A stretch of DNA of 64,000 nt. Origin: Aequorivita sp. H23M31. GTDB taxonomy: Bacteria > Bacteroidota > Bacteroidia > Flavobacteriales > Flavobacteriaceae. Shown here one piece after another: positions 35,210 to 44,726 of the stretch. The position numbers and the translations under genes were made by a program. Location of the stretch: the NCBI RefSeq assembly GCF_004022485.1, contig NZ_CP034951.1, positions 2,852,001 through 2,916,000 on the forward strand, read 5' to 3'. Position 1 is the stretch's first letter; each line of letters opens with the position of its first letter. The notes beneath the pieces were generated by a model, which saw nothing but the letters and a program-made list of their open reading frames with translations, did no database searches and had not been told where the DNA came from.

Positions 35210-36094
35210 TTATTCTTCTTCGTTAAGAACTTCTTTTTTCGATTTCAAACGAACAGGTTGCTTTGCTTCCTCCATAGCTTCTACATCTTCCTTATCGGTA
35301 GATGGAACCTCTGGTTTTTCTTTTTTAGCAGGTTTGCCCGATCTTTCTCTTTTTGCTGCTTTTTCCATTTTTTCTTCGTCCTCGTCATCTTCGGTTCCTC
35401 CAGACTTTCTTTCGGATAGTCCTTCGATGATAGCTTCAGAAACCAAGCTCATAATAGCTTCAACGGATTTTGAAGCATCGTCGTTTGATGGAATTACGTA
35501 GTCAATAACACGTGGGTCACTGTTTGTATCAACCATGGCAAAGATTGGAATGTTCAATTTCAATGCTTCAGCAACAGCAATGTGCTCACGGGTTGTGTCA
35601 ACGATGAAAAGTGCAGCTGGAAGGCGGCTCATATCGGAAATAGAACCTAGGTTTTTCTCCAATTTTGCACGAAGACGATCTACTGCCAAACGCTCTTTCT
35701 TTGAAAGTGTGTTGAAAGTACCATCTTGCTTCATTCTGTCAATGGATGACATCTTTTTAACCGCTTTCCGGATAGTTACAAAGTTTGTAAGCATCCCGCC
35801 GGGCCATCTTTCTGTGATGTAAGGCATATTTGCAGCTTTTGCTTTTTCAGCAACAATGTCTTTTGCTTGTTTTTTAGTTGCAACGAAAAGAATCTTGCGA
35901 CCACTAGCAGCTATTTTCTTAAGAGCCTCATTGGCCTCTTCGATCTTAGCAGCAGTTTTGTAAAGGTTGATAATGTGGATCCCGTTGCGCTCCATATAGA
36001 TGTAAGGCGCCATATTTGGGTTCCATTTGCGGGTTAGGTGGCCAAAGTGCACACCAGCGTCAAGTAAGTTTTTAACTTCTACTTTGTTTGCCAT
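35210..36094 (-). CDS. rpsB: 30S ribosomal protein S2
   Basis: Ribosomal protein of 294 residues. The conserved S2 core covers about 1-225 (LLDAGVHFGHLTRKWNP, ERWPGGMLTNFVTIRK, DTNSDPRVIDYVIPSNDDA). A charged Lys/Glu-rich C-terminal tail of about 65 residues is absent from enterobacterial S2. Such tails are known in Bacteroidota S2. Followed by tsf. Confidence 0.96.
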   Translation of the reverse strand: MANKVEVKNLLDAGVHFGHLTRKWNPNMAPYIYMERNGIHIINLYKTAAKIEEANEALKKIAASGRKILFVATKKQAKDIVAEKAKAANMPYITERWPGGMLTNFVTIRKAVKKMSSIDRMKQDGTFNTLSKKERLAVDRLRAKLEKNLGSISDMSRLPAALFIVDTTREHIAVAEALKLNIPIFAMVDTNSDPRVIDYVIPSNDDASKSVEAIMSLVSEAIIEGLSERKSGGTEDDEDEEKMEKAAKRERSGKPAKKEKPEVPSTDKEDVEAMEEAKQPVRLKSKKEVLNEEE

Positions 36095-36130
36095 TTTTGT
36101 TTTAGTTTACGTTCTGTGAAAGGATAGCAA

Positions 36131-36260
36131 CCCCCGCCGTGGCGGATTTGGTTTAGATGCTAAACTAACCTCCCGAAGCAAGTTCGGGATAACAGCTTTT
36201 TGATTAATAATAAATATGAACTTAACAACCTAAATTGGGTATCCCGAAGAGATACCCAAT
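36131..36260. other. rpsI-rpsB spacer with three hairpins
   Basis: Contains the GC-rich CCGCCGTGGCGG palindrome (about 36137-36148), a CCCGAA/TTCGGG hairpin (about 36174-36189) and a perfect ATTGGGTATC/GATACCCAAT hairpin at 36234-36260 just after the rpsI stop. The last may end or stabilise the rplM-rpsI transcript. Confidence 0.5.
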
Positions 36261-36274
36261 CAAGTTGGGTAATA

Positions 36275-36661
36275 TTAACGTTTAGAGAACTGGAATTTCT
36301 TACGGGCTTTTTTCTGACCGAATTTCTTACGTTCTACCATTCTTGGGTCTCTAGTCAACAAACCTTCTGGTTTTAAGATACCTCTGTTTTCGTCATTAAG
36401 CGTACACATAGCACGTGAAATGGCAAGACGAATGGCTTCTGCCTGTCCAGTGATTCCTCCACCAAATACATTTACAGAAATGTCGAAAGTTTTTTCGTTA
36501 TCCGTAAGTGTCAATGGCTGTTTTACCTTATACTGAAGCGTTCCTGTTGGGAAGTAGTTTTCCAACTCGCGCTTATTGATTGTAATGGTCCCGTTTCCTT
36601 CTTTAAGGTAAACACGTGCAACCGCAGTTTTTCTTCTGCCTATTTTGTGAATTGTCTCCAT
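36275..36661 (-). CDS. rpsI: 30S ribosomal protein S9
   Basis: Ribosomal protein of 128 residues with the standard start HKIGRRKTAVARVYLK and the C-terminal arm KARKKFQFSKR that reaches the P-site tRNA. The start codon shares a base with the rplM stop, so the pair is translationally coupled. Confidence 0.97.
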   Translation of the reverse strand: METIHKIGRRKTAVARVYLKEGNGTITINKRELENYFPTGTLQYKVKQPLTLTDNEKTFDISVNVFGGGITGQAEAIRLAISRAMCTLNDENRGILKPEGLLTRDPRMVERKKFGQKKARKKFQFSKR

Positions 36662-37116
36662 TATTTACCGTAGTTAAGTTTAATAGTTCTTGGCTTTTGC
36701 GCTTCTTGGCCGTGATTGGCATCCGCATAAACCTTTAAATTTCTGAACAATTCTGCTCCCAATTTATTTTTGGGAAGCATTCCTTTTACAGCCTTTTCAA
36801 TAAGCCTTGCAGGGTCTTTTTTGTACATCTCTGCAGCGGTAAGGCTACGTTGTCCACCAGGATAGCCTGTGTGGCGGATGTAGGTTTTGTCATCCCACTT
36901 GTTTCCAGAAAGATCTACTTTACCAGCGTTTATAACGATAACGTTGTCCCCGCAATCTACGTGTGGAGTAAAACTAGGCTTGTGCTTACCGCGCAGTAAT
37001 ACTGCAACTTCGGCAGCAAGACGACCCAATGCCTGGCCGTCCGCATCTACCACCAACCATTCTTTTACAACGGTGTTTTTGTTGGCAGATACTGTTTTGT
37101 AACTTAATGTATCCAT
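36661..37116 (-). CDS. rplM: 50S ribosomal protein L13
   Basis: Ribosomal protein of 151 residues with the family motifs WLVVDADGQALGRLA, RHTGYPGG and AVKGMLPKNKLG. It heads the conserved rplM-rpsI pair, followed by rpsB and tsf. Confidence 0.97.
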   Translation of the reverse strand: MDTLSYKTVSANKNTVVKEWLVVDADGQALGRLAAEVAVLLRGKHKPSFTPHVDCGDNVIVINAGKVDLSGNKWDDKTYIRHTGYPGGQRSLTAAEMYKKDPARLIEKAVKGMLPKNKLGAELFRNLKVYADANHGQEAQKPRTIKLNYGK

Positions 37117-37464
37117 TTAGTTTTTGTCAATTGTTAATAAATCATTGTTTTCTCACCCTCAAACAAATAGAATTTTGTCTAAGAGGGGTGCAAATGTAGT
37201 GTTATTTATTTGAAAAGCAAGGGGTGACAATTAAATTTTCTTTTAGAAAAGACTTAAGACCGCTGCGCTGAAAGACGAAAGATATAAGACTAGAATAATT
37301 CTGAATTCTGAATTCTGAATTCAGAATTCAGAATTGGATCAACAGCTATGTCAGGTATTTTCGTTTATTGTTCTTATAACTCCCCCATCATAATGAAAAT
37401 TTTCACTCCTCCTCCTTCGGATAAGTTTCGATTTGGTTTTCGATTTCGTTTTCGTTTTCCCTTC
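37117..37464. other. Intergenic region upstream of rplM with palindromic repeat
   Basis: No coding frame recognised. It must carry the rplM promoter (minus strand). At 37298-37335 it has an inverted tandem array of TCTGAATT then AATTCAGA units; a related array lies at 53224-53262. Bases 37250-37292 contain a GACTTAAGAC/ATATAAGAC dispersed-repeat fragment. Confidence 0.6.
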
Positions 37465-40400
37465 TTATTCCAAGGTTAAAACCAAATCTCCCTTCATAAC
37501 CATTGTTCCCGGTTTTAAGGTTACGGATTTTACCGTTCCCGATTTATTTGCGGTTATTGTGGTCTCCATTTTCATGGCTTCAATGATGAACAAGGAATCA
37601 TTTTTATGGATTTTCTGTCCTTTTTTTACCAATACCTTATATAAACTTCCCTGCAAAGGTGCGCCATATTGATTGCTGTCGTTTTCGTCTGCTCGTACAT
37701 TTACTTCTTTTTGTACGAGTATGGATTTATCCTTAATCTCTACGAACCGGTTTTCACCATTTACTGAAAAGAAGACAATTCTTATTCCGTTTTCATTTGG
37801 AATACCTATAGATAGAAGTTTTACCAATATGGATTTTCCAGGTTCCAGCTCGATTGTTGCCTCTTCCTGTGGTTTCATTCCATAAAAGAAATTTTCCGTG
37901 GAAAGAATTGCAGTATTTCCATATAGCTTATACTTTTCGTGGGCGTCTTCAAATACGCGTGGATATAAACTGTAGGAAAGGAAATCCTCAAACTCAAGGG
38001 ATCTCGAAAAGTTTTTTTGAAACTTTTTATTGAAAGCACTTACTTCCGCATCAAAATCTATGGGTTCTAAATGTGCATTTGGCCTGTCGGTATAGGGAGG
38101 AATGTTTTTTAGGATTATTTTTTGAAGTTCTTCGGGGAAACCGCACAAAGGTTGACCAAGGTCCCCTTTAAAGAAGCTGATTACCGATTCTGGAAATGAT
38201 AGCGATTCGCCACGCTGCATAATATCTTCTGGTTGCAAATTGTTGGTTACCATAAAGATGGCCATGTCTCCAACTACTTTTGAACTTGGAGTAACCTTTA
38301 TCAGATTTCCAAACATTTCGTTTACGAGACCATACATTTTCTTGACCTCATCAAACCGATCGCCTAGACCTAAAGCTTCAGATTGCGGACGAAGGTTGGA
38401 ATATTGACCGCCGGGAATCTCGTGCTGGTACACTTCCGCGGTACCGGATTTTAAACCTGATTCAAACGGATAATACTTTTCGCGTACATCTTCCCAATAG
38501 TTTGAAAACTCATTCAATTTGGTAATGTTGAATTCGTGTTCGCGCTCGTGGTTTCGCATCATTTCAACTATGGAATTGAAATTGGGCTGCGAAGTAAGTC
38601 CGGACATTCCTCCCAAAGCAACATCAACAACATCAACGCCCGCTTCAATAGCCTTTAAATAAGTTGCGGATTGAATTGAAGAAGTATCGTGGGTATGTAA
38701 ATGAACAGGGATATTTAGAGTGTCTTTTAATGCAGAAACAAGTTCGCCAGCCGCATAAGGTTTTAGCAATCCTGCCATATCTTTTATACAAATAATATGA
38801 GCTCCTGCATTTTCCAAGTCCTTTGCAAGCTGAGTGTAGTACTTTAAAGTGTATTTCGTTTCTTTAGGATCGAGAATATCGCCTGTATAACTTATGGCGG
38901 CTTCCGCCAATCCTCCAGTTTTGTTGCGCACATAGTTAATGCTGGGTTCCATTGCTTTTACCCAGTTTAACGAATCGAATATCCGGAAAATATCAATTCC
39001 GTTTTCCCACGATTTCTCTACAAACTTTTCAATAAGATTATCCGGATAGGCTTTATAGCCAACTGCATTGGAACCTCTAAGAAGCATTTGAAAAAGAATG
39101 TTCGGAATTCTTTCACGAAGTTCACGAAGCCGCGTCCACGGACTTTCATTTAAAAAACGAAGACAGACATCAAAAGTTGCTCCGCCCCACATTTCAATAC
39201 TAAATGTGTTTGGATGGTTTTTAGCGAAACTTTCTGCCACTTCAATCATATCATACGTTCGCATTCTTGTAGCCAACAATGACTGGTGGGCATCGCGAAT
39301 AGTCGTATCGGTATAATGAATTTTTCTTTCATTTAATAACCACTGACTGAATTTCTCTGGTCCCAATTCCGTCAATAAATCCTTGGTGCCTTTTGGGTAG
39401 GCTGCAGAAGAATCGAATTTTGGAATTTTCGGAGTTCTAAAAACTTTATTCTTGTCGTATTTTTTAACGTCTGGATTTCCGTTGACAATAACTTCCCCTA
39501 GATAATTAACCACTTTGGAAGTTCGATCTTGTGGCAGTTTTATTTCGAACAAAGAAGGAGTATTGGCAATAAAATTAACCGTAGCCTTTCCTTCAATAAA
39601 AGTTTTATGTTGAATTACATTTTGAAGAAAATGAATATTCGTTTTAACTCCCCGAATTCGGAATTCTCTAAGGGCGCGCGTCATCTTACGAACCGCACCG
39701 TCCAAAGTACGGCCACTTGCAGAAACCTTTACCAACATGGAATCGAAAAATGGACTTACACTGTAGGATTGATATATGCTTCCCGCATCCAGCCTAATAC
39801 CCATTCCCGAAGCACTTCGATACGTTGTTATGGTGCCGTAATCGGGAGTGAAATTGTTTTCCGGATCTTCCGTGGTCAAGCGACATTGCATGGCAAATCC
39901 GTGGGTAAATATACTATCCTGATCGTATATTTTTATTTGTTTATCCGATAGTTTGTAGCCGCCCGAAACGAATATTTGCGTTTTAATAAGGTCAATTCCG
40001 GTAACCATTTCAGTAACGGTATGCTCAACCTGTATTCTTGGGTTTACTTCAATAAAAAAAACATTGTCATTTTTGTCAACTAAAAATTCAACCGTTCCCA
40101 CGTTATTGTAATTTACCTCTGTGGCTATCTTAACGGCATATTTATAAAGTTCATCCTTTACTTTCTGCGAAACATTAAAAGATGGAGCAATTTCTACTAC
40201 TTTTTGATGTCTCCGCTGAACTGAACAATCGCGCTCAAATAAATGTCGGATATTGCCGTGATTATCTGCTACAATTTGGACTTCCAAGTGTTTTGGGTCT
40301 TCCACATATTTTTCCAAAAACATGGTATCGTCGCCAAATGCATTCAACGATTCACTACGAGCAGATTCAAAATTGTTGGTAAGGTCTTCGTCATTTCTTA

Positions 40401-40920
40401 TTACGCGCATTCCTCGTCCGCCACCGCCGGAGGCAGCTTTTAGCATCAATGGATAACCAATTGTATGCGCTTCGGAAATAGCAATCTTTAAAGACGTAAG
40501 TTTTTTTGTATTACTTTTAATAATGGGAACCCCACATTTTTCAGCGATTTTTTTAGCCGTTATTTTGTCGCCCAGAGCATCCATTACTTCCGGATCAGGA
40601 CCTATAAAAATAATTCCATTTTTTGCACAGTTTCTTGCAAACTCCGAGTTTTCTGAGAGAAATCCGTAGCCGGGATGAATGGCATCTACATTTTTTGCTT
40701 TAGCAATCGCAATGATGGCATCCCCATCCAAGTATGGCTTTAATGGATCATTGTTTTCTCCAATTTGATAAGACTCGTCGGCCTTATAGCGGTGTTGTGA
40801 ATACCGATCTTCGTGGGTGTAAATGGCCACTGTGGTTAAGTTTATTTCCGCACAGGCCCGCAAAATTCGGATCGCAATTTCGCCGCGATTGGCAACAAGA
40901 ACTTTTTTGATTTTCATCAT
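37465..40920 (-). CDS. pyc: Pyruvate carboxylase
   Basis: Carboxylates pyruvate to oxaloacetate (anaplerosis). The single-chain enzyme has 1151 residues. The biotin carboxylase domain is N-terminal (KVLVANRGEIAIRILRAC, ASGGGGRGMRVI, EVNPRIQVEHTVTE). The carboxyltransferase barrel (about 530-800) has RDAHQSLLATRMRT and HTHDTSSIQSATYLKA. A PC-tetramerisation region precedes the C-terminal biotinyl domain with the biotinylated lysine in EAMKMETT. Full length for the family. The start may be either of the two adjacent Met codons. Confidence 0.97.
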   Translation of the reverse strand: MMKIKKVLVANRGEIAIRILRACAEINLTTVAIYTHEDRYSQHRYKADESYQIGENNDPLKPYLDGDAIIAIAKAKNVDAIHPGYGFLSENSEFARNCAKNGIIFIGPDPEVMDALGDKITAKKIAEKCGVPIIKSNTKKLTSLKIAISEAHTIGYPLMLKAASGGGGRGMRVIRNDEDLTNNFESARSESLNAFGDDTMFLEKYVEDPKHLEVQIVADNHGNIRHLFERDCSVQRRHQKVVEIAPSFNVSQKVKDELYKYAVKIATEVNYNNVGTVEFLVDKNDNVFFIEVNPRIQVEHTVTEMVTGIDLIKTQIFVSGGYKLSDKQIKIYDQDSIFTHGFAMQCRLTTEDPENNFTPDYGTITTYRSASGMGIRLDAGSIYQSYSVSPFFDSMLVKVSASGRTLDGAVRKMTRALREFRIRGVKTNIHFLQNVIQHKTFIEGKATVNFIANTPSLFEIKLPQDRTSKVVNYLGEVIVNGNPDVKKYDKNKVFRTPKIPKFDSSAAYPKGTKDLLTELGPEKFSQWLLNERKIHYTDTTIRDAHQSLLATRMRTYDMIEVAESFAKNHPNTFSIEMWGGATFDVCLRFLNESPWTRLRELRERIPNILFQMLLRGSNAVGYKAYPDNLIEKFVEKSWENGIDIFRIFDSLNWVKAMEPSINYVRNKTGGLAEAAISYTGDILDPKETKYTLKYYTQLAKDLENAGAHIICIKDMAGLLKPYAAGELVSALKDTLNIPVHLHTHDTSSIQSATYLKAIEAGVDVVDVALGGMSGLTSQPNFNSIVEMMRNHEREHEFNITKLNEFSNYWEDVREKYYPFESGLKSGTAEVYQHEIPGGQYSNLRPQSEALGLGDRFDEVKKMYGLVNEMFGNLIKVTPSSKVVGDMAIFMVTNNLQPEDIMQRGESLSFPESVISFFKGDLGQPLCGFPEELQKIILKNIPPYTDRPNAHLEPIDFDAEVSAFNKKFQKNFSRSLEFEDFLSYSLYPRVFEDAHEKYKLYGNTAILSTENFFYGMKPQEEATIELEPGKSILVKLLSIGIPNENGIRIVFFSVNGENRFVEIKDKSILVQKEVNVRADENDSNQYGAPLQGSLYKVLVKKGQKIHKNDSLFIIEAMKMETTITANKSGTVKSVTLKPGTMVMKGDLVLTLE

Positions 40921-41113
40921 GGAAAACAGTCGGTTAGAATTTAAAAACAGTGGTAAAGATAGGGAACCCCCTTGCAGAGGAAATTAAATTTTTGAAAATT
41001 TTAAAAAAAATTAATTTTTCTCCATTTCTATTCCTCTTTTTTTGATAATCTGAGACAAAATTTACTGGAATGGAGACCTTTGCTTTTTTGAACGAGGGAT
41101 TAAAAAAATAGAA

Positions 41114-42196
41114 TTATGATCTTAATTTTTCCTTGATAATGTATGGATTTTCATTTTTATAATTCCTTGTAACATAGTCTAGGGCACTCGATAAAATCCT
41201 ACCCATATTTGTCGCTTTTTTAAAATTTACATCTCCGGTAAGTTTAAAGAGAGACATCTTTAACTGCTTCACTTTTTCAGGAGGGGCAATAACGTCGTGC
41301 CGCATACAATTCATTAATCGTCTTAATCTTTTTTTCTCGCTTGTAGCACGCTTGGCCAAAAGTGATCTTTCTTCATTTTTATATTGATCTATAGATTCTT
41401 GACGAAGAAGGTCCAGCGTCATTTCTACCAATTTGTTGTTCTCTTTTAAAAACTGTGGTTTATAAACTTTTATATTTCCTTCATAACATTGTTGGTCGAA
41501 ATCGATAGCGCGAATTCTGTATTGAATCCGATCGAAGTCATGGGTAAGAACAATTACGTAATTATAAGATCGCATATCGCCCAAAAGCCTAATAAAACAT
41601 CGTTCATTGAATTTTACAAACTCTTTTACCACCTGCATTTTATCCTGGTCGCTGCATTTATCCAAATGATTCTCTATAAAATCATCTCCAGGAATACCTA
41701 TAATATGCTCTTCTATTAAAGTGTTTTTATGAACTAAAAAATTCACGCTGTTTGGAGAGAGAATACTTTCCAGTTCTAGTCCATAAATACGCGAGGCATC
41801 GGCGGTTTTTATATACATATACGTATAGTTATCATTCAGTATATTCCGAACTTTTACACGGAAAGGTTTTGAGTTTCCGAACGTGCAAAAATCTACACTG
41901 TCAATATTGAGATAAGGCAAAATAACGTCGCTTCCATCAGATAACAAAAGTGAATAGATCTTCTTTAAACTGTGGTTTATTTCTTCGGTTTCAAATTCTG
42001 AATAGTAAACGCTGACCCATAAGGTGTCTTTTCCGTTTTCATCAAAAATGGAAACCGATCCTTGAAAACGTAGCAGGTCATCATAATAGACGGGAATTTG
42101 GATTGTCCGTCCGTGCCTTGTAAGGTATTTTAGAAGCACCTCATTTATTGGGTAACTAGGCTTCTTTTTGGAAATTAGTTTATTTTGATTTCCCAT
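41114..42196 (-). CDS. Conserved-looking protein of unknown function, weak kinase-like motif
   Basis: Cytoplasmic protein of 360 residues without signal or membrane segments. I do not recognise a named family. Around residues 205-255 it reads LLGDMRSYNYVIVLTHD and then RIRAIDFDQQCYEG. The spacing of D, N and DFD recalls the catalytic loop and metal-binding motif of kinase-like (HipA/aminoglycoside-kinase type) folds. No clear N-terminal ATP-binding lysine or Gly-rich loop is obvious. The C-terminal quarter is Lys/Arg-rich and helical. Encoded alone, upstream of pyc on the same strand. Confidence 0.75.
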   Translation of the reverse strand: MGNQNKLISKKKPSYPINEVLLKYLTRHGRTIQIPVYYDDLLRFQGSVSIFDENGKDTLWVSVYYSEFETEEINHSLKKIYSLLLSDGSDVILPYLNIDSVDFCTFGNSKPFRVKVRNILNDNYTYMYIKTADASRIYGLELESILSPNSVNFLVHKNTLIEEHIIGIPGDDFIENHLDKCSDQDKMQVVKEFVKFNERCFIRLLGDMRSYNYVIVLTHDFDRIQYRIRAIDFDQQCYEGNIKVYKPQFLKENNKLVEMTLDLLRQESIDQYKNEERSLLAKRATSEKKRLRRLMNCMRHDVIAPPEKVKQLKMSLFKLTGDVNFKKATNMGRILSSALDYVTRNYKNENPYIIKEKLRS

Positions 42197-42370
42197 AGAA
42201 TTCTGTAATAATGTCTAAAGATACAGATTTCATAATACAGGAATCTGACTTAATAATTTTGTGTTGTTATAGTTAAAGTCCTTATAAAACTCCTTAAATC
42301 TATTATAAATGAATAGCTCCTGATTTCTAGATGTTTTTAATTTGAGGGGAAACAATTAAAAAATGAAATT

Positions 42371-42835
42371 ATGAAACGATTAATGAGTGTATTTTTTATT
42401 GCCGTTTTATTTGTAGCATGTTCATCAGACGATGATAATAAATCCCAAGCTACACTTGTAGGAAGTTGGACTTTGGTGGAATTAAATGCTGCACTTCCAA
42501 TAGACTTCAATAATGATGGAACCGCCAACCGCAACATTATGAAAGAAATTCCCTGTTACGAAGGCCATGCTTCTTTTACGGAAGACGGAAATTACCTTCT
42601 TACTTTAAGTAAGGTGAATGCGGAAATTGACGGCGGTATATGGAATATTGAGTGTGACGGAAGTGTTGTAAATTCAGGTACCTATACTCTGGATGGTGAC
42701 CAACTTACGATAAACCCCGACAATCCAGATGAGGAATCGAGTACAACTACTATTGATTTAAATAATAACACGGTTAGATATTCAATGGAAGCCGGAGATT
42801 TAGGAACGGTAGAGTTTGTTTTGAAACGTGATTAA
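42371..42835 (+). CDS. Lipocalin-like surface lipoprotein
   Basis: Lipoprotein of 154 residues. The signal peptide ends in lipobox FVACSSDDDN; the run of acidic residues after the cysteine is a surface-export signal in Flavobacteria. The mature part begins LVGSWTLVELN, the opening of the lipocalin-like family of Bacteroidota, and has a beta-rich pattern. Ligand unknown. Single-gene unit closed by a clear terminator. Confidence 0.88.
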   Translation: MKRLMSVFFIAVLFVACSSDDDNKSQATLVGSWTLVELNAALPIDFNNDGTANRNIMKEIPCYEGHASFTEDGNYLLTLSKVNAEIDGGIWNIECDGSVVNSGTYTLDGDQLTINPDNPDEESSTTTIDLNNNTVRYSMEAGDLGTVEFVLKRD

Positions 42836-42918
42836 TTAAAAAAAATAGCATTATTAAATGAATAACCTATTCTAGAAAAAGTATTTTTTCACTGAAATTA
42901 CCTTTCATTAAAACTTAA

Positions 42919-42949
42919 AAAGCTGGAGCCTCAACTCCAGCTTTCTTTA
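42919..42949 (+). terminator. Terminator after the lipocalin-like gene
   Basis: Perfect stem AAAGCTGGAG/CTCCAGCTTT with a six-base loop followed by T-rich sequence. Confidence 0.9.
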
Positions 42950-43187
42950 TTGACATAAATCCGAAAATCAAATTTATTGTTCTTGAACGTGGTTAAAAGC
43001 AATGAAAAAACCTTGGTAATTTAAATTATAAACTTTGGGAAAAAGAACTCAGATCGAAACTGTCGGGAAAGTTTTTTAAAAACTTCTATTTTTATTTGGA
43101 AAAAGACCTGTCTTAATCTTTTATTATGAAGCTATTGCAAAATTAAGTACCTTTAATTGCCCTCCTCTTATCTTCTAAGTTATCATT
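42950..43187 (+). promoter_or_regulatory. Upstream region of the first FecR-domain gene
   Basis: No gene seen. The last 60 bases are related to the leader of the second FecR gene: both carry AAGTACCTTTAATTG with TACCTTTA (43148-43155) as a -7-like element. No matching TTG is found at the right distance in this copy. Confidence 0.4.
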
Positions 43188-44390
43188 ATGGATACAATTA
43201 TTGGTCACACGGAGTGTTTCCGTTTAAAATTGTGGAGTTCAATCTTTTTGTTTTTCTTATCACTAAATGCGATTTCACAAGATGGAATGGCACAATTTCA
43301 GATTATCGAAATGCTTTTTAATGGGCAAAGGGTTACCACGGTTAATTTAACTATATTAAGTCCCAACGAACCTCCTTTTACTGGCCCAGTGCCTTACGAT
43401 CCCCAAAAATTGTATAGGTCGGGAACTACTTTTAAAACTCCCGATGGCACGTCCATTGTTCTTTTCTGTAAAGGACAAAAACAGGTTATGCAGCCCAATT
43501 CTGCCCTAAAATTGAGTTTTGTAAAAAATGGAATTAAAGCTGAAACTTTAGTTGGCAAGGTTAAACACTTTTTAAAGGATGTAAAAAGCAGCCTCAGTTT
43601 TTATAAAGCTGGAAATGGATTTACCTGGGCGCATGCTGAGGGGACGATTTTTGAGGTGGAAGCTTTTGAGAAGAGTAAAAAAGCTAAATTTTCTACTGAA
43701 CAGGGAACAATTTCAATAATTGAAGAAATTCCTGTGAATATTAATGAAAAGGCTAAAAATCAGATTGATAGAAGCGGAAAAGCTGAGGAGCGTCAACTCA
43801 CTTCGTCAAAAAGAACTTATAACTCCGCGGGGGACGAATATATAACAAATAATGTTCAGGCTTTTGAATACGCCACTTTCGATGAGGCTTTGGAGGCATT
43901 TGATAATGAAACTTATAAAAAGGATGAAGCGGTAGATTTAGAAAATCCAGACTATGCTTTAATAGAGGAGTTAGCTGGCGATTTTACATTATTGGGTGGC
44001 TTGTATTTAGAAGATGGGCAGCCGGTAATGGCAATTGATCCGCTCCGGAAGGCTTCAGATTACTATCAATTAACAGACCCCGAGGGATATTTGACTTTGG
44101 AATCTTTTCTCTATCTCGCGGAAGCTTTGATCCTTTCTGAGGATGATAAAAATAGAATTGAAGGTGAAACAATTGCAGAGGAAATTATTAAAATGTTAGA
44201 AAACATCCTAGGTGACGAGGTGGAGAATATGGAATACGCTCTGGGAAATGAAGATTATGATTTAGTATGGGATATTAAAAATGATTTAGTAGTTATCTGT
44301 GAATATTTAGGTTGGTCCTACGATTTATTGGATGATAGGGAAAACGCAAATATTTATTATGACTTTGTGGATCAATATAGCGATGATTAA
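43188..44390 (+). CDS. FecR-domain protein with helical-repeat C-terminus (copy 1)
   Basis: Exported protein of 400 residues. Signal-like segment at about 12-30 (KLWSSIFLFFLSLNAIS). A FecR-type domain (about 65-180) shows SGTTFKTPDGTSIVLFC, NSALKLSF, and WAHAEGTIFEVEAF followed by the TEQGTISI strand. A C-terminal TPR-like helical region follows (about 250-395, LGGLYLEDGQPVMAIDPLRK). There is no membrane-spanning segment after the signal, so it should be periplasmic. It closely resembles the next gene (395 residues), with which it forms a tandem duplication. FecR domains usually relay signals from outer envelope partners. Confidence 0.82.
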   Translation: MDTIIGHTECFRLKLWSSIFLFFLSLNAISQDGMAQFQIIEMLFNGQRVTTVNLTILSPNEPPFTGPVPYDPQKLYRSGTTFKTPDGTSIVLFCKGQKQVMQPNSALKLSFVKNGIKAETLVGKVKHFLKDVKSSLSFYKAGNGFTWAHAEGTIFEVEAFEKSKKAKFSTEQGTISIIEEIPVNINEKAKNQIDRSGKAEERQLTSSKRTYNSAGDEYITNNVQAFEYATFDEALEAFDNETYKKDEAVDLENPDYALIEELAGDFTLLGGLYLEDGQPVMAIDPLRKASDYYQLTDPEGYLTLESFLYLAEALILSEDDKNRIEGETIAEEIIKMLENILGDEVENMEYALGNEDYDLVWDIKNDLVVICEYLGWSYDLLDDRENANIYYDFVDQYSDD

Positions 44391-44663
44391 TATTATCCAC
44401 CACCAATAAAATAATTGGGATTTTGGTGATTTCTACTCCCATACCCGAATCTAATCGAGAGGTGCTAACCGGGAAAATTCTTAAAAATAAAAGTTTTTGA
44501 ACTTGCCATTCGATATCTATTTGTATTTAATTTGAAAAGTAATTTTACTTGTTGTTGTTTTTTTCTTATGTAATAATTAACTGTGTTTTGTTTAATAGAA
44601 AGGGGAAATGTTTGAGCTTTCAATTAAATATCTTGTAATGATATAAGATTATCTTAATGTTTG
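44391..44663. other. Spacer between the two FecR-domain genes
   Basis: About 270 A/T-rich bases with a weak CACCAA ... TTGGTG hairpin near 44400-44430. I see no coding frame. Confidence 0.5.
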
Positions 44664-44695
44664 TTGGGAGGCTATTACAAATTTAAGTACCTTTA
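44664..44695 (+). promoter_or_regulatory. Putative promoter of the FecR2-CHASE2-TIR pair
   Basis: TTG 44664-44666, 21-base spacer, TACCTTTA 44688-44695, 31 bases before the ATG. Confidence 0.55.
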
Positions 44696-44726
44696 ATTGT
44701 CTTCTTTCTCACTATAAATTTAGATT

